Of a stretch of DNA of 33,076 nt, positions 14,889-22,272 are shown piece by piece; the first letter of the stretch is position 1; every line of letters begins with the position of its first letter. Under the pieces are notes generated by a model. The model was not told the origin of the DNA. It saw nothing but the letters and a program-made list of their open reading frames with translations, and did not search any database. Source of the DNA: UBA668 sp041178405 (lineage in GTDB: Bacteria; Actinomycetota; Acidimicrobiia; Acidimicrobiales; Ilumatobacteraceae); assembly GCA_041178405.1 (NCBI GenBank), contig JBEGVK010000150.1, positions 1-33,076 on the forward strand, given 5' to 3'. The position numbers and the translations under genes were made by a program.

Positions 14889-15647
14889 TTGCCCGCCACC
14901 CTCGATCTCGTTCTTGCCGGCACCGCTGCGTTCGTCGCCGGCGGCGTCAACGCCGTTGCCGGCGGCGGCACCCTGGTGTCGTTCCCGGCACTCATGGGAG
15001 TCGGCGTCTCCAGCCTGCAGGCCAACGTCACCAACACCGTGGCCCTGTGCCCCGGCTACTTCGGCGGAGCGGTGGCCCAGCGCCATGCCCTCGCAGACCA
15101 CCGCCATCGACTGCGGGTGATGCTTCCCATCGCAGCCGGCGGCGGTCTCGTCGGCTCGATCCTGCTGGTGATCACGCCCGAGAAGGCCTTCGACGCGGTC
15201 GTGCCGTACCTCATCCTCGCTGCCTGCGGACTGCTGGCCTTCCAGGACCGGATCAAGCGCGCCGTCTTCGGCCACCGCACCCCGTCGGCAGCACCCGTGC
15301 CCGTGCCGCTGATGATCGGTGTCTTCATCGCCGCCGTCTACGGCGGCTACTTCGGCGCCGGTCTCGGCATCATGCTGCTCGCCGTGCTCGGCATGATGCT
15401 CGACAGCGAGTTGCCAAAGCTCAATGCGGTCAAGCAGGTACTTGCGCTGACGATCAACGTGCTCGCGGCGGTCTTCTTCGTCGCATCCGGCAAGGTCGAG
15501 TGGGCCTTCGCCGCAGTGATGGCTCCCACGAGCCTCGTTGGCGGCCACGTCGGTGGCCTCGTCGCAGGTCGTCTCAACGCGAAGGTGCTGCGGTCGGTGG
15601 TGATCGCATTCGGCGTCGCCGTGGCGCTGCGAAAGCTGCTCTTCTGA
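14889..15647 (+). CDS. TauE/SafE-family membrane protein (2)
   Basis: A 252-residue protein with about eight helices. It shows the family pattern G-G-V-N-A-V-A-G-G-G-T-L-V-S-F-P in the first repeat, then N-V-T-N-T-V-A, and Y-G-G-Y-F-G-A-G-L-G-I in the second repeat. It is closer to the classical TauE/YfcA type than the copy at 12168, and the two are clearly different sub-families. The start is taken as TTG at 14889 because AAGGAA (14877-14882) lies six bases upstream; upstream in-frame ATGs would put the operator-like element inside the gene. It probably exports an anion released during catabolism. The substrate is unknown. Confidence 0.87.
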   Translation: MPATLDLVLAGTAAFVAGGVNAVAGGGTLVSFPALMGVGVSSLQANVTNTVALCPGYFGGAVAQRHALADHRHRLRVMLPIAAGGGLVGSILLVITPEKAFDAVVPYLILAACGLLAFQDRIKRAVFGHRTPSAAPVPVPLMIGVFIAAVYGGYFGAGLGIMLLAVLGMMLDSELPKLNAVKQVLALTINVLAAVFFVASGKVEWAFAAVMAPTSLVGGHVGGLVAGRLNAKVLRSVVIAFGVAVALRKLLF

Positions 15648-15664
15648 CATCTCAACGCCACAGC

Positions 15665-15670
15665 TAGCGT
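15665..15670 (+). promoter_or_regulatory. Possible -10 box before the beta-lactamase-fold gene
   Basis: TAGCGT, 36 bases before the ATG at 15707. The same hexamer family (TAnCGT) stands at similar distance before other genes here (19144-19149, and 30095-30100 on the minus strand). No -35 box is evident, which is common for actinobacterial promoters. Confidence 0.3.
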
Positions 15671-15706
15671 CGTCGCACCACGGGCGCGCTGGAGGGAGCA
15701 TTCCGC

Positions 15707-16903
15707 ATGGGAGATCCGCTCGACCGCACGGTCACCCTGTCGAACTGGATGGATCCGCCGTTCAACCGCACGGCATTCACCCGCGTGCGCGAGGTGGTGC
15801 CCACGGCCCCAATCCGCGCCGGCACCTCACCTCGGATGCTGGCCCGGCGGCCCGTCGACCTCGACGACGTCACCTTCGACCGCGCCGACGGCAGCCGCGT
15901 CGACTGGCAGACACACCTTGCCACCACGTGGTGCGACGCCGTCTGCGTGGTGCACCGCGGCACGATCGTCGATGAGCGGTACTTCAACGGCTGTGACGAG
16001 CACACCCTCCACCTGCTGATGAGCGTGTCGAAATCGGTCTGCGGCGCCGCGCTCGGCGTCGCCATCGGCCGCGGGCGTCTATCTGCCAGCGATCTCGTCT
16101 GCGACATCGCTCCCGAGTTCCGCGGCACGAGCGCCGAGGGCGCCGCCGTGCGGCACCTCATCGACATGACGGCGGGTACCGGCTTCGTCGAGGACTACGA
16201 CGACTACTCGACCGCCGGGCCTGCCGCATCGCCCGACGGCAGCCTCGCGGAGTCGCCACTCATCGAGTACGAGCGACAGGCCGGATACCGCCCGCTCGGC
16301 AGCCGGATACCCATCGGCGCGCTCGGCCACTTCCGCACCTACGCCACTGACCGGCCGCACGGCTCGTGGTTCTCGTACCGCTCACCGCTCACCAACGTCG
16401 TCGCCCGACTGCTCGAGGTGCTCGAAGGGCTCCGCTACCCCGACATCGTCGCCCGCGACCTATGGCAGCCACTGGGGATGGAACACGATGCCGACATCAT
16501 GCTCGACCCGCTTGGCCACCCGGTGGTGGAGGGCGGAATGAGCTGCTCGCTGCGCGACCTCGCCCGCCTCGGCCTGGCCTACGCACGTGCCGGCGACGGC
16601 GTCATCCCGCCCGAGTGGGTACGCGACACCTTCGACGGCGACGACGGCACTGCCCTCGCCTTCCGGGCAGATCCAGCCGGCAGCGACGTGCCGCCCGACT
16701 GGTCGATGTACCGAAATGCGTTCTGGGTGCTGCGACGCCACGAGCGCATCAGCGGCCTCGGCATCTTCGGGCAGTTCTGCTGGGTCGATCTCGCTACCGA
16801 CACGGTGATCGCCCGCTTCTCGACATTCCCGACGGCACTGCCACTCGACACCAGCGACGAGGTGCACCGGGCCTTCGCCGCCGTGTCCGCATCGCTCGGC
16901 TAG
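15707..16903 (+). CDS. Serine hydrolase of the beta-lactamase/DD-peptidase fold (class C-like esterase/amidase)
   Basis: A 398-residue enzyme without a signal peptide, so presumably cytoplasmic. The nucleophile motif S-x-x-K is Ser106-Val-Ser-Lys109 in L-L-M-S-V-S-K-S. The second motif is Tyr224 in F-S-Y-R-S-P-L-T-N, replacing the usual Y-x-N. The third motif region reads G-L-G-I-F-G-Q-F instead of K-T-G. These features resemble 6-aminohexanoate-dimer hydrolase (NylB)-like enzymes and EstB-type esterases rather than true beta-lactamases. The substrate is likely an amide or ester, possibly a peptide or D-amino-acid derivative given the neighbouring transporter and DAO enzyme. GGAGGGA just upstream is a good ribosome site. 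It may be co-transcribed with the TauE/SafE gene 59 bases upstream or use its own promoter. Confidence 0.88.
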   Translation: MGDPLDRTVTLSNWMDPPFNRTAFTRVREVVPTAPIRAGTSPRMLARRPVDLDDVTFDRADGSRVDWQTHLATTWCDAVCVVHRGTIVDERYFNGCDEHTLHLLMSVSKSVCGAALGVAIGRGRLSASDLVCDIAPEFRGTSAEGAAVRHLIDMTAGTGFVEDYDDYSTAGPAASPDGSLAESPLIEYERQAGYRPLGSRIPIGALGHFRTYATDRPHGSWFSYRSPLTNVVARLLEVLEGLRYPDIVARDLWQPLGMEHDADIMLDPLGHPVVEGGMSCSLRDLARLGLAYARAGDGVIPPEWVRDTFDGDDGTALAFRADPAGSDVPPDWSMYRNAFWVLRRHERISGLGIFGQFCWVDLATDTVIARFSTFPTALPLDTSDEVHRAFAAVSASLG

Positions 16904-16944
16904 CGACGAGTCTGCTGACCGCTGAGCGGCCTCGGGAACTCTCC

Positions 16945-17019
16945 TGGAGGCGACGATGGGAATCGAACCCATGTGGAGGGCTTTGCAGGCCCTTGCCTCA
17001 GCCACTCGGCCACGTCGCC
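16945..17019 (-). tRNA. tRNA-Cys (anticodon GCA)
   Basis: On the minus strand this folds as a complete cloverleaf. The acceptor GGCGACG pairs with CGTCGCC. The D arm is GCCGAGTGGCTGAGGC. The anticodon stem AGGGC/GCCCT encloses C-T-GCA-A-A (anticodon at 16984-16986). The T arm TGGG-TTCGATT-CCCA follows directly after the short variable loop. The discriminator base is U73, the main identity element of tRNA-Cys, and the 3' CCA is genome-encoded (16945-16947). It stands alone between two protein genes, a frequent integration target, but no integrase or repeated tRNA end is visible nearby. Confidence 0.96.
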
Positions 17020-17174
17020 AGCGCCACAGCCGAAACTGCAGCCCCGTCACCCTACCGGCCAAGCCCGTCGATCACCCTGCTGGTCGATGAGTGGCGCGCA
17101 GGGTCGGATGCCCGGAGCACCGCAGGTCGCGCACGACCACGCACCCCTGTGCACTGGAGTGTCAGGCTCTGAGA

Positions 17175-18407
17175 ATGATTCGCCTGCGCACGTCCTCTAT
17201 CACCGCCGCATTCGCCGTCGCCGCCCTGGTGCTCGCCGGCTGCTCGAGCGGCTCTGGCGGCGATGCGGACGGAGCGCTCACCGCATCCGATTCCACCACC
17301 GCCCCCACCGACGCCACCACCACGACCGCTGCGCCCACCACCACCGTTGATCCGGCGGCGATCGCCTCCACCTACGCCGACTTCGGGCCGAACCCGGTGG
17401 GAGTCACGACCCTGCAGTTGGCGAAGGGCCCGCTCGTCGAGGTCTGGTACCCGGCCGTCGAGGGCACGTCCGGCACCGAGACGTACGACGTCCGTGAGTT
17501 CACCCCCGAGGTGATCCGGACACTGCTCACCGGTGATGCATCGGCGACGTACTCGTATCCTGCGGGCCGCGACGCGGCGGTTGCCGACGGCGCCTACCCC
17601 GTCGTGCTGTTCAGCCACGGCTTCACCGGAATCCGCCTGCAGAGCTCGTTCCTCACGGCGCATCTCGCCAGCTGGGGAATGATCGTGGTCTCACCCGACC
17701 ACCCCTCGCGCGACCTCACCAACGTGCTCGGCGGCACGGCGAGCGGTGACCGCGCCGACGCAGTTGACGACCTCCTGCAGTCACTCGACCTCATCACCGC
17801 TGCGAACGACGACCCCGCGAGCCGCTTTGCCGGCCACGTCGATGCCAGCAACGTCGTCGCCGTCGGCCACTCTGCTGGCGGCGGCACCGTACTCGCCGCA
17901 GCCGACGACGACCGCATCGACGGATACGTGTCGCTCGCCTCTGGTGCAGCGCTTGCCGGTGACGGCTCGTCAACGTCAGTGCCGCCAGTGCTTCCTGCCA
18001 AGCCCTCGTTCTTCATGGCCGGCTCGACTGACGCGGTCGTCCCCGCAGCGACGCGCACGAGGCCGAGTTGGGAGGCTGCACCCTCGCCCAGCCTGCTGTG
18101 GATCCTCGAGGGCGTCGGCCACAACGGGTTCGACGACTTCTGCACGTTCGGCAACGGCACCGGCATCATCGGCGTCGCCGAGGCCTCGGGTCTCGGACCT
18201 GTCCTCGATGCCCAGCCACAACTGCGGACACTTGGCGAGGACGGCTGCATACCGCCCTCGGTGCCGGTGACCACGTCCTTCCCGGTCATCACCCACGGCG
18301 TCACGGCGTGGATACGCGCCCTGTTCGGCCTCGACACCGAGCCAGTTGGGATTGGTGCCGACTTCGCCGGCGCGTTCGCCGTGCCCGTCGAGATCAGCGA
18401 GAAGTGA
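17175..18407 (+). CDS. Exported alpha/beta-hydrolase lipoprotein (PAF-acetylhydrolase/dienelactone-hydrolase-like)
   Basis: A 410-residue lipoprotein. The signal peptide ends in L-V-L-A-G-C with lipidated Cys23, followed by a low-complexity Ser/Thr/Asp/Pro linker (about residues 24-60). The catalytic domain has the oxyanion-hole strand V-V-L-F-S-H-G-F-T-G, the nucleophile elbow G-H-S-A-G-G (Ser), an acid candidate in A-G-S-T-D-A-V-V-P, and a His in V-G-H-N-G-F. The lid and N-terminal W-Y-P-A motif are as in platelet-activating-factor acetylhydrolases, chlorophyllases and polyester-degrading cutinase-like enzymes. It acts outside the membrane on an ester substrate that cannot be named. It has no obvious operon partner and follows the tRNA gene in the opposite direction. 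Confidence 0.87.
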   Translation: MIRLRTSSITAAFAVAALVLAGCSSGSGGDADGALTASDSTTAPTDATTTTAAPTTTVDPAAIASTYADFGPNPVGVTTLQLAKGPLVEVWYPAVEGTSGTETYDVREFTPEVIRTLLTGDASATYSYPAGRDAAVADGAYPVVLFSHGFTGIRLQSSFLTAHLASWGMIVVSPDHPSRDLTNVLGGTASGDRADAVDDLLQSLDLITAANDDPASRFAGHVDASNVVAVGHSAGGGTVLAAADDDRIDGYVSLASGAALAGDGSSTSVPPVLPAKPSFFMAGSTDAVVPAATRTRPSWEAAPSPSLLWILEGVGHNGFDDFCTFGNGTGIIGVAEASGLGPVLDAQPQLRTLGEDGCIPPSVPVTTSFPVITHGVTAWIRALFGLDTEPVGIGADFAGAFAVPVEISEK

Positions 18408-18438
18408 GCCTGGCGGCTACGCCGTCACCGCGCCCGGC

Positions 18439-19068
18439 TCACACTTCCTCGCCGACGACGGCAGGATCGAACGGCTGGCGGGCGAACACCGCGCGCAGCA
18501 TCGGCTCGAAATGCTCGATGGGCTCCGACCGATAGCCGGGGTCGAAGGATGCCTGGTCCCATCGCAGGCAGAAGCGCTCGGCGCTGTCGAACCACTGATG
18601 CGATCGATACAACTCGCGTGCATCGGGATCGAGGCCGATGTGATGTCCGTAGTAGTGCTGCTGGAAGACACCGTGCACATTCACGACCCAGGTGACCTCG
18701 GCGCGCACATACGGCCTGATGATGGATGCCGCCATCTGCGAGTGGTTGCACGGCGCGAGTTCGTCGCCGATGTCGTGCAACAGCGCGCCGATGATCCAGT
18801 CGATGTCAGCGCCGTCTCGCTCCGCCCGAGTCGCTGACTGCAGCGAGTGCTCGAACCGCGAGACGGGATACCCGGCAAGTCCACCGTCGAGCGCACGCAG
18901 CGACGCCACAAGACGCTCGGGCAGGTGCGAGATGTAGTCGTGTTCGAGGCGCTGCAGCAGTTCGTAGTCGTCCTTGGTCCCGTCGATCATCTGCCGGAAG
19001 CTCACGACGGCGCTGGTCTCAGCACGCCCTGCTGCCGACGCTCGAGTGTCATCGATCGTCACCTGCAT
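18439..19068 (-). CDS. HD-domain protein, PhnZ/TmpB/MIOX-like mixed-valent diiron oxygenase candidate
   Basis: A 209-residue HD-superfamily protein. It carries E-H-S-L-Q (His74), L-L-H-D-I-G-D (His98-Asp99), N-H-S-Q (His109), V-N-V-H-G (His132) and R-W-D-Q (Asp171). This is the six-ligand set and order of the HD-type diiron oxygenases (PhnZ, TmpB, myo-inositol oxygenase). The E-H-S-L-Q motif, and the W-D followed by an E-H-F/Y-x-x-M tail, are shared with the phosphonate oxygenase PhnZ and not with ordinary HD phosphohydrolases. Known members oxidise 1-hydroxy-alkylphosphonates or inositol with O2. The substrate here is unknown. The ATG at 19068 is next to AAGGGAG. It is divergent from a polyamine-type ABC transporter, suggesting it acts on the imported compound. 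Confidence 0.8.
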   Translation of the reverse strand: MQVTIDDTRASAAGRAETSAVVSFRQMIDGTKDDYELLQRLEHDYISHLPERLVASLRALDGGLAGYPVSRFEHSLQSATRAERDGADIDWIIGALLHDIGDELAPCNHSQMAASIIRPYVRAEVTWVVNVHGVFQQHYYGHHIGLDPDARELYRSHQWFDSAERFCLRWDQASFDPGYRSEPIEHFEPMLRAVFARQPFDPAVVGEEV

Positions 19069-19102
19069 CTCCCTTCGGTGCCGCCTGCCTGTGGCAGATG
19101 GG

Positions 19103-19108
19103 ATCGTA
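19103..19108 (-). promoter_or_regulatory. Possible -10 box of the HD-domain gene
   Basis: TACGAT on the minus strand, 34 bases before the ATG at 19068. The same hexamer stands before the SDR gene at 31049-31054 (minus strand). No -35 box is recognised. Confidence 0.3.
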
Positions 19109-19143
19109 GGCCGTCGCAGCCTGTCCCCTGCGAGTGCCTCTGG

Positions 19144-19149
19144 TAACGT
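19144..19149 (+). promoter_or_regulatory. Possible -10 box of the binding-protein gene
   Basis: TAACGT, 54 bases before the ATG at 19204, in the region shared with the divergent HD-domain gene. It fits TAnnnT, but without a -35 the support is weak. Confidence 0.3.
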
Positions 19150-19203
19150 CCGTCGCGTCGGGTGGCCGTGGGGACGGTCGCCTCCGTCACTGGGGAGGGT
19201 GCC

Positions 19204-20418
19204 ATGGCATCGAGACGGTTCCGCGAGTCGGCACGCCTGCAGGCGGCGGTCGGACTCACTCGCCGAGAACTGCTGGCACGGTCTGCCGGGCTCGGCGTGC
19301 TGCTCGGCGGCGGCCTGCCGCTCCTTCAGTCGTGCGGCGGCGGCAGTAGCGACTCAGCGCAGGGAGAGCCGATCGCTGACGGCCTCGAGCCCGAGGCCGG
19401 ACCGCTGCGGATCGTCAACTACGCCGACTACGTCAACCCCGATGTCATCGCCGACTTCGAGGCGCAGTACGGCGTGAAGGTCGAGATCACCACGTTCGAC
19501 ACCGACACGGAGGCCATCGCCAAACTTGCATCTGGCGCCATCAAGGCTGATGTGCATCATTCGATGGTGACATCGTCGGTCAGCAATCTCATCACGGCCG
19601 GTCTCGTGCAGCCGCTCAATCGCAGTTATCTCACCAACTTCGGCAACGTCATACCGTCGTTCGGCGATCCGTGGTACGACCCGGGCGCCGCCTACACCGT
19701 TCCGTACACGTTCTTCGGAACCGGTATCGGATTCCGCACCGACCGCATCGACCCCGACGAGATCGCGTCGCAGGGGTGGGATGCGATCTGGAACGCAACA
19801 TCGTTCAAGGGCGAGGTCTCGGTGCTCGACGATGTCCGCGAGACCATCGCAATGGCGCTGCTGCGCCGTGGCATCACCGACGTCAACACCACTGATGCCG
19901 CGCTCATCGAACAGGCGCTCGCCGACCTGCTCGAACTCGTCGACTCGGTGAACATCAAGGTGAACATCGAGGGCTACAAGGACATTCCGGAGGGTGCGAC
20001 CACCATCGCCCACACCTGGAGCGGCGACCTGCTCACCGGCGCCGCGGGCTACCTGCCGGAGGGCACGGATCCGAGCGTGCTCGGCTTCTGGCATCCGGCA
20101 GCCGACGAGTACATCATCACCAACGACTCAATGGGCGTACTCGCCAGTGCCGAACACCCCGTGCTGGCCCACCTCTACCTGAACTACCTCCTCGACAACG
20201 CTGTCGCCGAGAAGAACTTCAGCTGGGTCGGATATCTCCCGTGCATCGCATCACTCGATGCCGACTACGTGATCGACGCCGGCTACGTACCAGAGTCGCT
20301 GCGCTCGGCTCTGCCAACTGCCGACGACGTCGCAAATGGCCTGAAGCTGACGCCCCTCGACGCCGATGGTGCCGCCGCATGGGACGACGCGTGGTCGAAG
20401 TTCACCACCGGCGGCTGA
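19204..20418 (+). CDS. ABC substrate-binding lipoprotein, spermidine/putrescine (PotD) type, Tat signal
   Basis: A 404-residue binding protein. The N-terminus has a twin-arginine motif L-T-R-R-E-L-L (Arg20-Arg21), a hydrophobic stretch and a lipoprotein Cys44 (L-L-Q-S-C-G-G-G), so it is probably exported folded by Tat and lipidated. The mature part begins L-R-I-V-N-Y-A-D-Y-V-N-P-D-V, then F-E-A-Q-Y-G-V-K-V, as in PotD/PotF. Further motifs are Y-T-V-P-Y-T-F-F-G-T-G-I-G and W-S-G-D. The likely ligand is a cationic amine or related compound, but this fold also binds others. GGAGGG just before the ATG at 19204 selects this start over an ATG further upstream. It is followed by two permeases and no ATPase. 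Confidence 0.92.
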   Translation: MASRRFRESARLQAAVGLTRRELLARSAGLGVLLGGGLPLLQSCGGGSSDSAQGEPIADGLEPEAGPLRIVNYADYVNPDVIADFEAQYGVKVEITTFDTDTEAIAKLASGAIKADVHHSMVTSSVSNLITAGLVQPLNRSYLTNFGNVIPSFGDPWYDPGAAYTVPYTFFGTGIGFRTDRIDPDEIASQGWDAIWNATSFKGEVSVLDDVRETIAMALLRRGITDVNTTDAALIEQALADLLELVDSVNIKVNIEGYKDIPEGATTIAHTWSGDLLTGAAGYLPEGTDPSVLGFWHPAADEYIITNDSMGVLASAEHPVLAHLYLNYLLDNAVAEKNFSWVGYLPCIASLDADYVIDAGYVPESLRSALPTADDVANGLKLTPLDADGAAAWDDAWSKFTTGG

Positions 20419-20440
20419 CCGGCAGCCTGCCCTCCCGAGG

Positions 20441-21349
20441 ATGACGGCCGAGCGGCGAATGCCGAGCACGCGCTACTGGTCGTGGTTCGCCGCGCCAGGC
20501 GTGGCGTGGCTGGTGGGGTTCTTCGTGGTGTCGGTGTATGCCGTCGCCGCAGTGGCCTTCGGCCAGGTCGACCCGTTGCTGAAGACGGCAATTCCCGCCT
20601 GGAATCCACTCCAATGGCGAACTGATGCAATGTCGGATGTGCTCGGCCGCCTCGCCGGGGGCGACCTGGGCCGCGTCGCCGTTCGCACCTTCCTCTTCGT
20701 CGGGGCCGCACTCGCCGGGTGTGTGGCAATCGGCTATCCCGTCGCCTATTTCGTCGCCAGGACTGCACGGCGCAGCAGGGGCATCGTGCTGGGCCTGCTG
20801 GTGCTCCCCTTCTGGATCAGTTACCTGATGCGCATGCTTGCGTGGACGAATCTCCTGCAAGCCGACGGATACGTCAACCGCATTCTCGGCTGGATCGGAG
20901 TGCTCGACCAGCCGCGCACCTGGCTCGACGGCTCGGCGTCGACCGTCGTCATCGGTCTCGTCTACGGCTACGTGCCGTTCTTCATCCTCCCCATGTACAG
21001 CGCGCTCGAGCGCATCGATGGCCGCCTCATCGAGGCCGCTCGCGACCTCGGTGCGTCGCGTGCTGCAGCCTTTGCCCGGGTCACGCTCCCGCTGTCGGTG
21101 CCCGGACTCCTCGCTGCATCAGTCATCACCGTGCTGCCGATGTTCGGCGACTACTACACCAACGCCTATCTCACCAGCGGATCGCCGCGCACCGAGATGA
21201 TCGGCAACCAGGTCGAGTTCTTCCTTCGCGGCAGTTCGCAGCCGCAGAAGGGCGCATCGCTCGTGCTGCTGCTGATGGCAGCACTGCTCATGCTGATGGT
21301 GTACTACCTCGTCACCACGATCCGCCAGCAGCGGGCGATGGAACGATGA
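20441..21349 (+). CDS. ABC transporter permease, PotB type
   Basis: A 302-residue membrane protein with six helices. The EAA loop is I-E-A-A-R-D-L-G-A-S followed by L-P-L-S-V-P-G. P-F-W-I-S-Y-L-M-R-M-L-A-W is a clear PotB/PotH signature, and the M-F-G-D-Y-Y-T-N loop corresponds to the PotB G-D-Y/F-V region. Two starts are possible: ATG 20441, with GAGG directly abutting it, or ATG 20459; neither has an ideal ribosome site, and 20441 is used here. The gene lies 22 bases after the binding-protein stop, and its own stop overlaps the next start (ATGA at 21346-21349). Confidence 0.9.
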   Translation: MTAERRMPSTRYWSWFAAPGVAWLVGFFVVSVYAVAAVAFGQVDPLLKTAIPAWNPLQWRTDAMSDVLGRLAGGDLGRVAVRTFLFVGAALAGCVAIGYPVAYFVARTARRSRGIVLGLLVLPFWISYLMRMLAWTNLLQADGYVNRILGWIGVLDQPRTWLDGSASTVVIGLVYGYVPFFILPMYSALERIDGRLIEAARDLGASRAAAFARVTLPLSVPGLLAASVITVLPMFGDYYTNAYLTSGSPRTEMIGNQVEFFLRGSSQPQKGASLVLLLMAALLMLMVYYLVTTIRQQRAMER

Positions 21350-22239
21350 CCGCCGCCGACACCACGCCACCTCGTGCCCGCCAGCGTCGTCGGCGGCGAA
21401 TCCCGGCGCTGGCAGTGCTCACATGGCTCTACATCCTCTGGTCGCTCCTCCCCGTGCTGGTGGCGGTGAGGATCTCGTTCAACAGCGGCAAGAGCAGATC
21501 ATCGTTCCAGTCACCCTCGTTCCGCTGGTACTGGGACGACCCGACGGCGTCGATCCTGCGCGACGACTCGATGCACGTCGCCCTGCGAAACACGCTGGTG
21601 CTGGCTGCGCTGTGCATGGCCATCGCCACGCCGCTCGGCGTGGCGATGGCGATCGGACTCCAGCGATGGCGGAGCCGGACATCGAGTGCTGCCAACGGAC
21701 TCATGCTCATCCCGATCGTCACTCCCGAGATCGTGTTCGGCGTAGCCCTGTTCCTCGTGTTCAGCCAGCTGTACACGGGCGTACCGGACGGCCTCACCCG
21801 GCAGGTGCTGGGCCACATCACCTTCACCATGTCGTTCGTCGTCGTGATCATCCGCGGGCGGCTGGCATCGATCGGCACGCAGTTCGAGGAGGCTGCGCGC
21901 GACCTCGGCGCCACGCGTCTCCAGGCAATCAGGCTCGTGCTGCTGCCGATGCTGCTCCCGGCCATCTTCGCCAGTGTCATGGTCGTGTTCGCCACCTCGG
22001 TCGACGACTTCGTGATCTCGTCGTTCCTGTCCACCGGGGCATCGACAGAGACCGTGCCCATCCGCATCTACTCGGGCGCCAGGGCCGGGGCGACGCCGGC
22101 GCTGAATGCGCTGGCCACCGTCATGCTCGTGCTCACGCTGGCGGCGGTCGCCCTTGCGGCCGTGGCCCTGCGGGCCGCTAGTCGGCGGACATCGGCGCCG
22201 GGACAGGTCGCCGGCGACCTCGCTGCGCTGCGCGCCTGA
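21346..22239 (+). CDS. ABC transporter permease, PotC type
   Basis: A 297-residue membrane protein with six helices after an Arg-rich cytoplasmic N-terminus. The EAA loop is E-E-A-A-R-D-L-G-A-T followed by L-P-M-L-L-P-A. It contains P-I-V-T-P-E-I-V-F-G-V-A-L and T-S-V-D-D-F-V-I-S-S-F, which is highly typical of PotC/PotI. It pairs with the PotB-type protein. No PotA-type ATPase gene follows; the next gene is the molybdenum-hydroxylase large subunit, 33 bases downstream. The nearest PotA-type ATPase is in the convergent operon at 25976-27013. Confidence 0.91.
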   Translation: MTAADTTPPRARQRRRRRIPALAVLTWLYILWSLLPVLVAVRISFNSGKSRSSFQSPSFRWYWDDPTASILRDDSMHVALRNTLVLAALCMAIATPLGVAMAIGLQRWRSRTSSAANGLMLIPIVTPEIVFGVALFLVFSQLYTGVPDGLTRQVLGHITFTMSFVVVIIRGRLASIGTQFEEAARDLGATRLQAIRLVLLPMLLPAIFASVMVVFATSVDDFVISSFLSTGASTETVPIRIYSGARAGATPALNALATVMLVLTLAAVALAAVALRAASRRTSAPGQVAGDLAALRA

Positions 22240-22258
22240 GCCGATCGCAGCCGTCTGG

Positions 22259-22264
22259 CATAGT
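22259..22264 (+). promoter_or_regulatory. Possible -10 box giving a leaderless large-subunit mRNA
   Basis: CATAGT ends eight bases before the ATG at 22273. If used, transcription would start at or next to the start codon. The gene also lacks a proper Shine-Dalgarno. Readthrough from the transporter genes is the alternative. Confidence 0.3.
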
Positions 22265-22272
22265 GGGGCGCC

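Noticed and set aside
15707..16903. Antibiotic-resistance beta-lactamase
   Set aside because: No signal peptide and non-canonical second and third motifs; it fits esterase/amidase relatives better.
16945..17019. Integration site at the tRNA-Cys gene
   Set aside because: No integrase, no repeated tRNA 3' end and no change in base composition are visible on either side.
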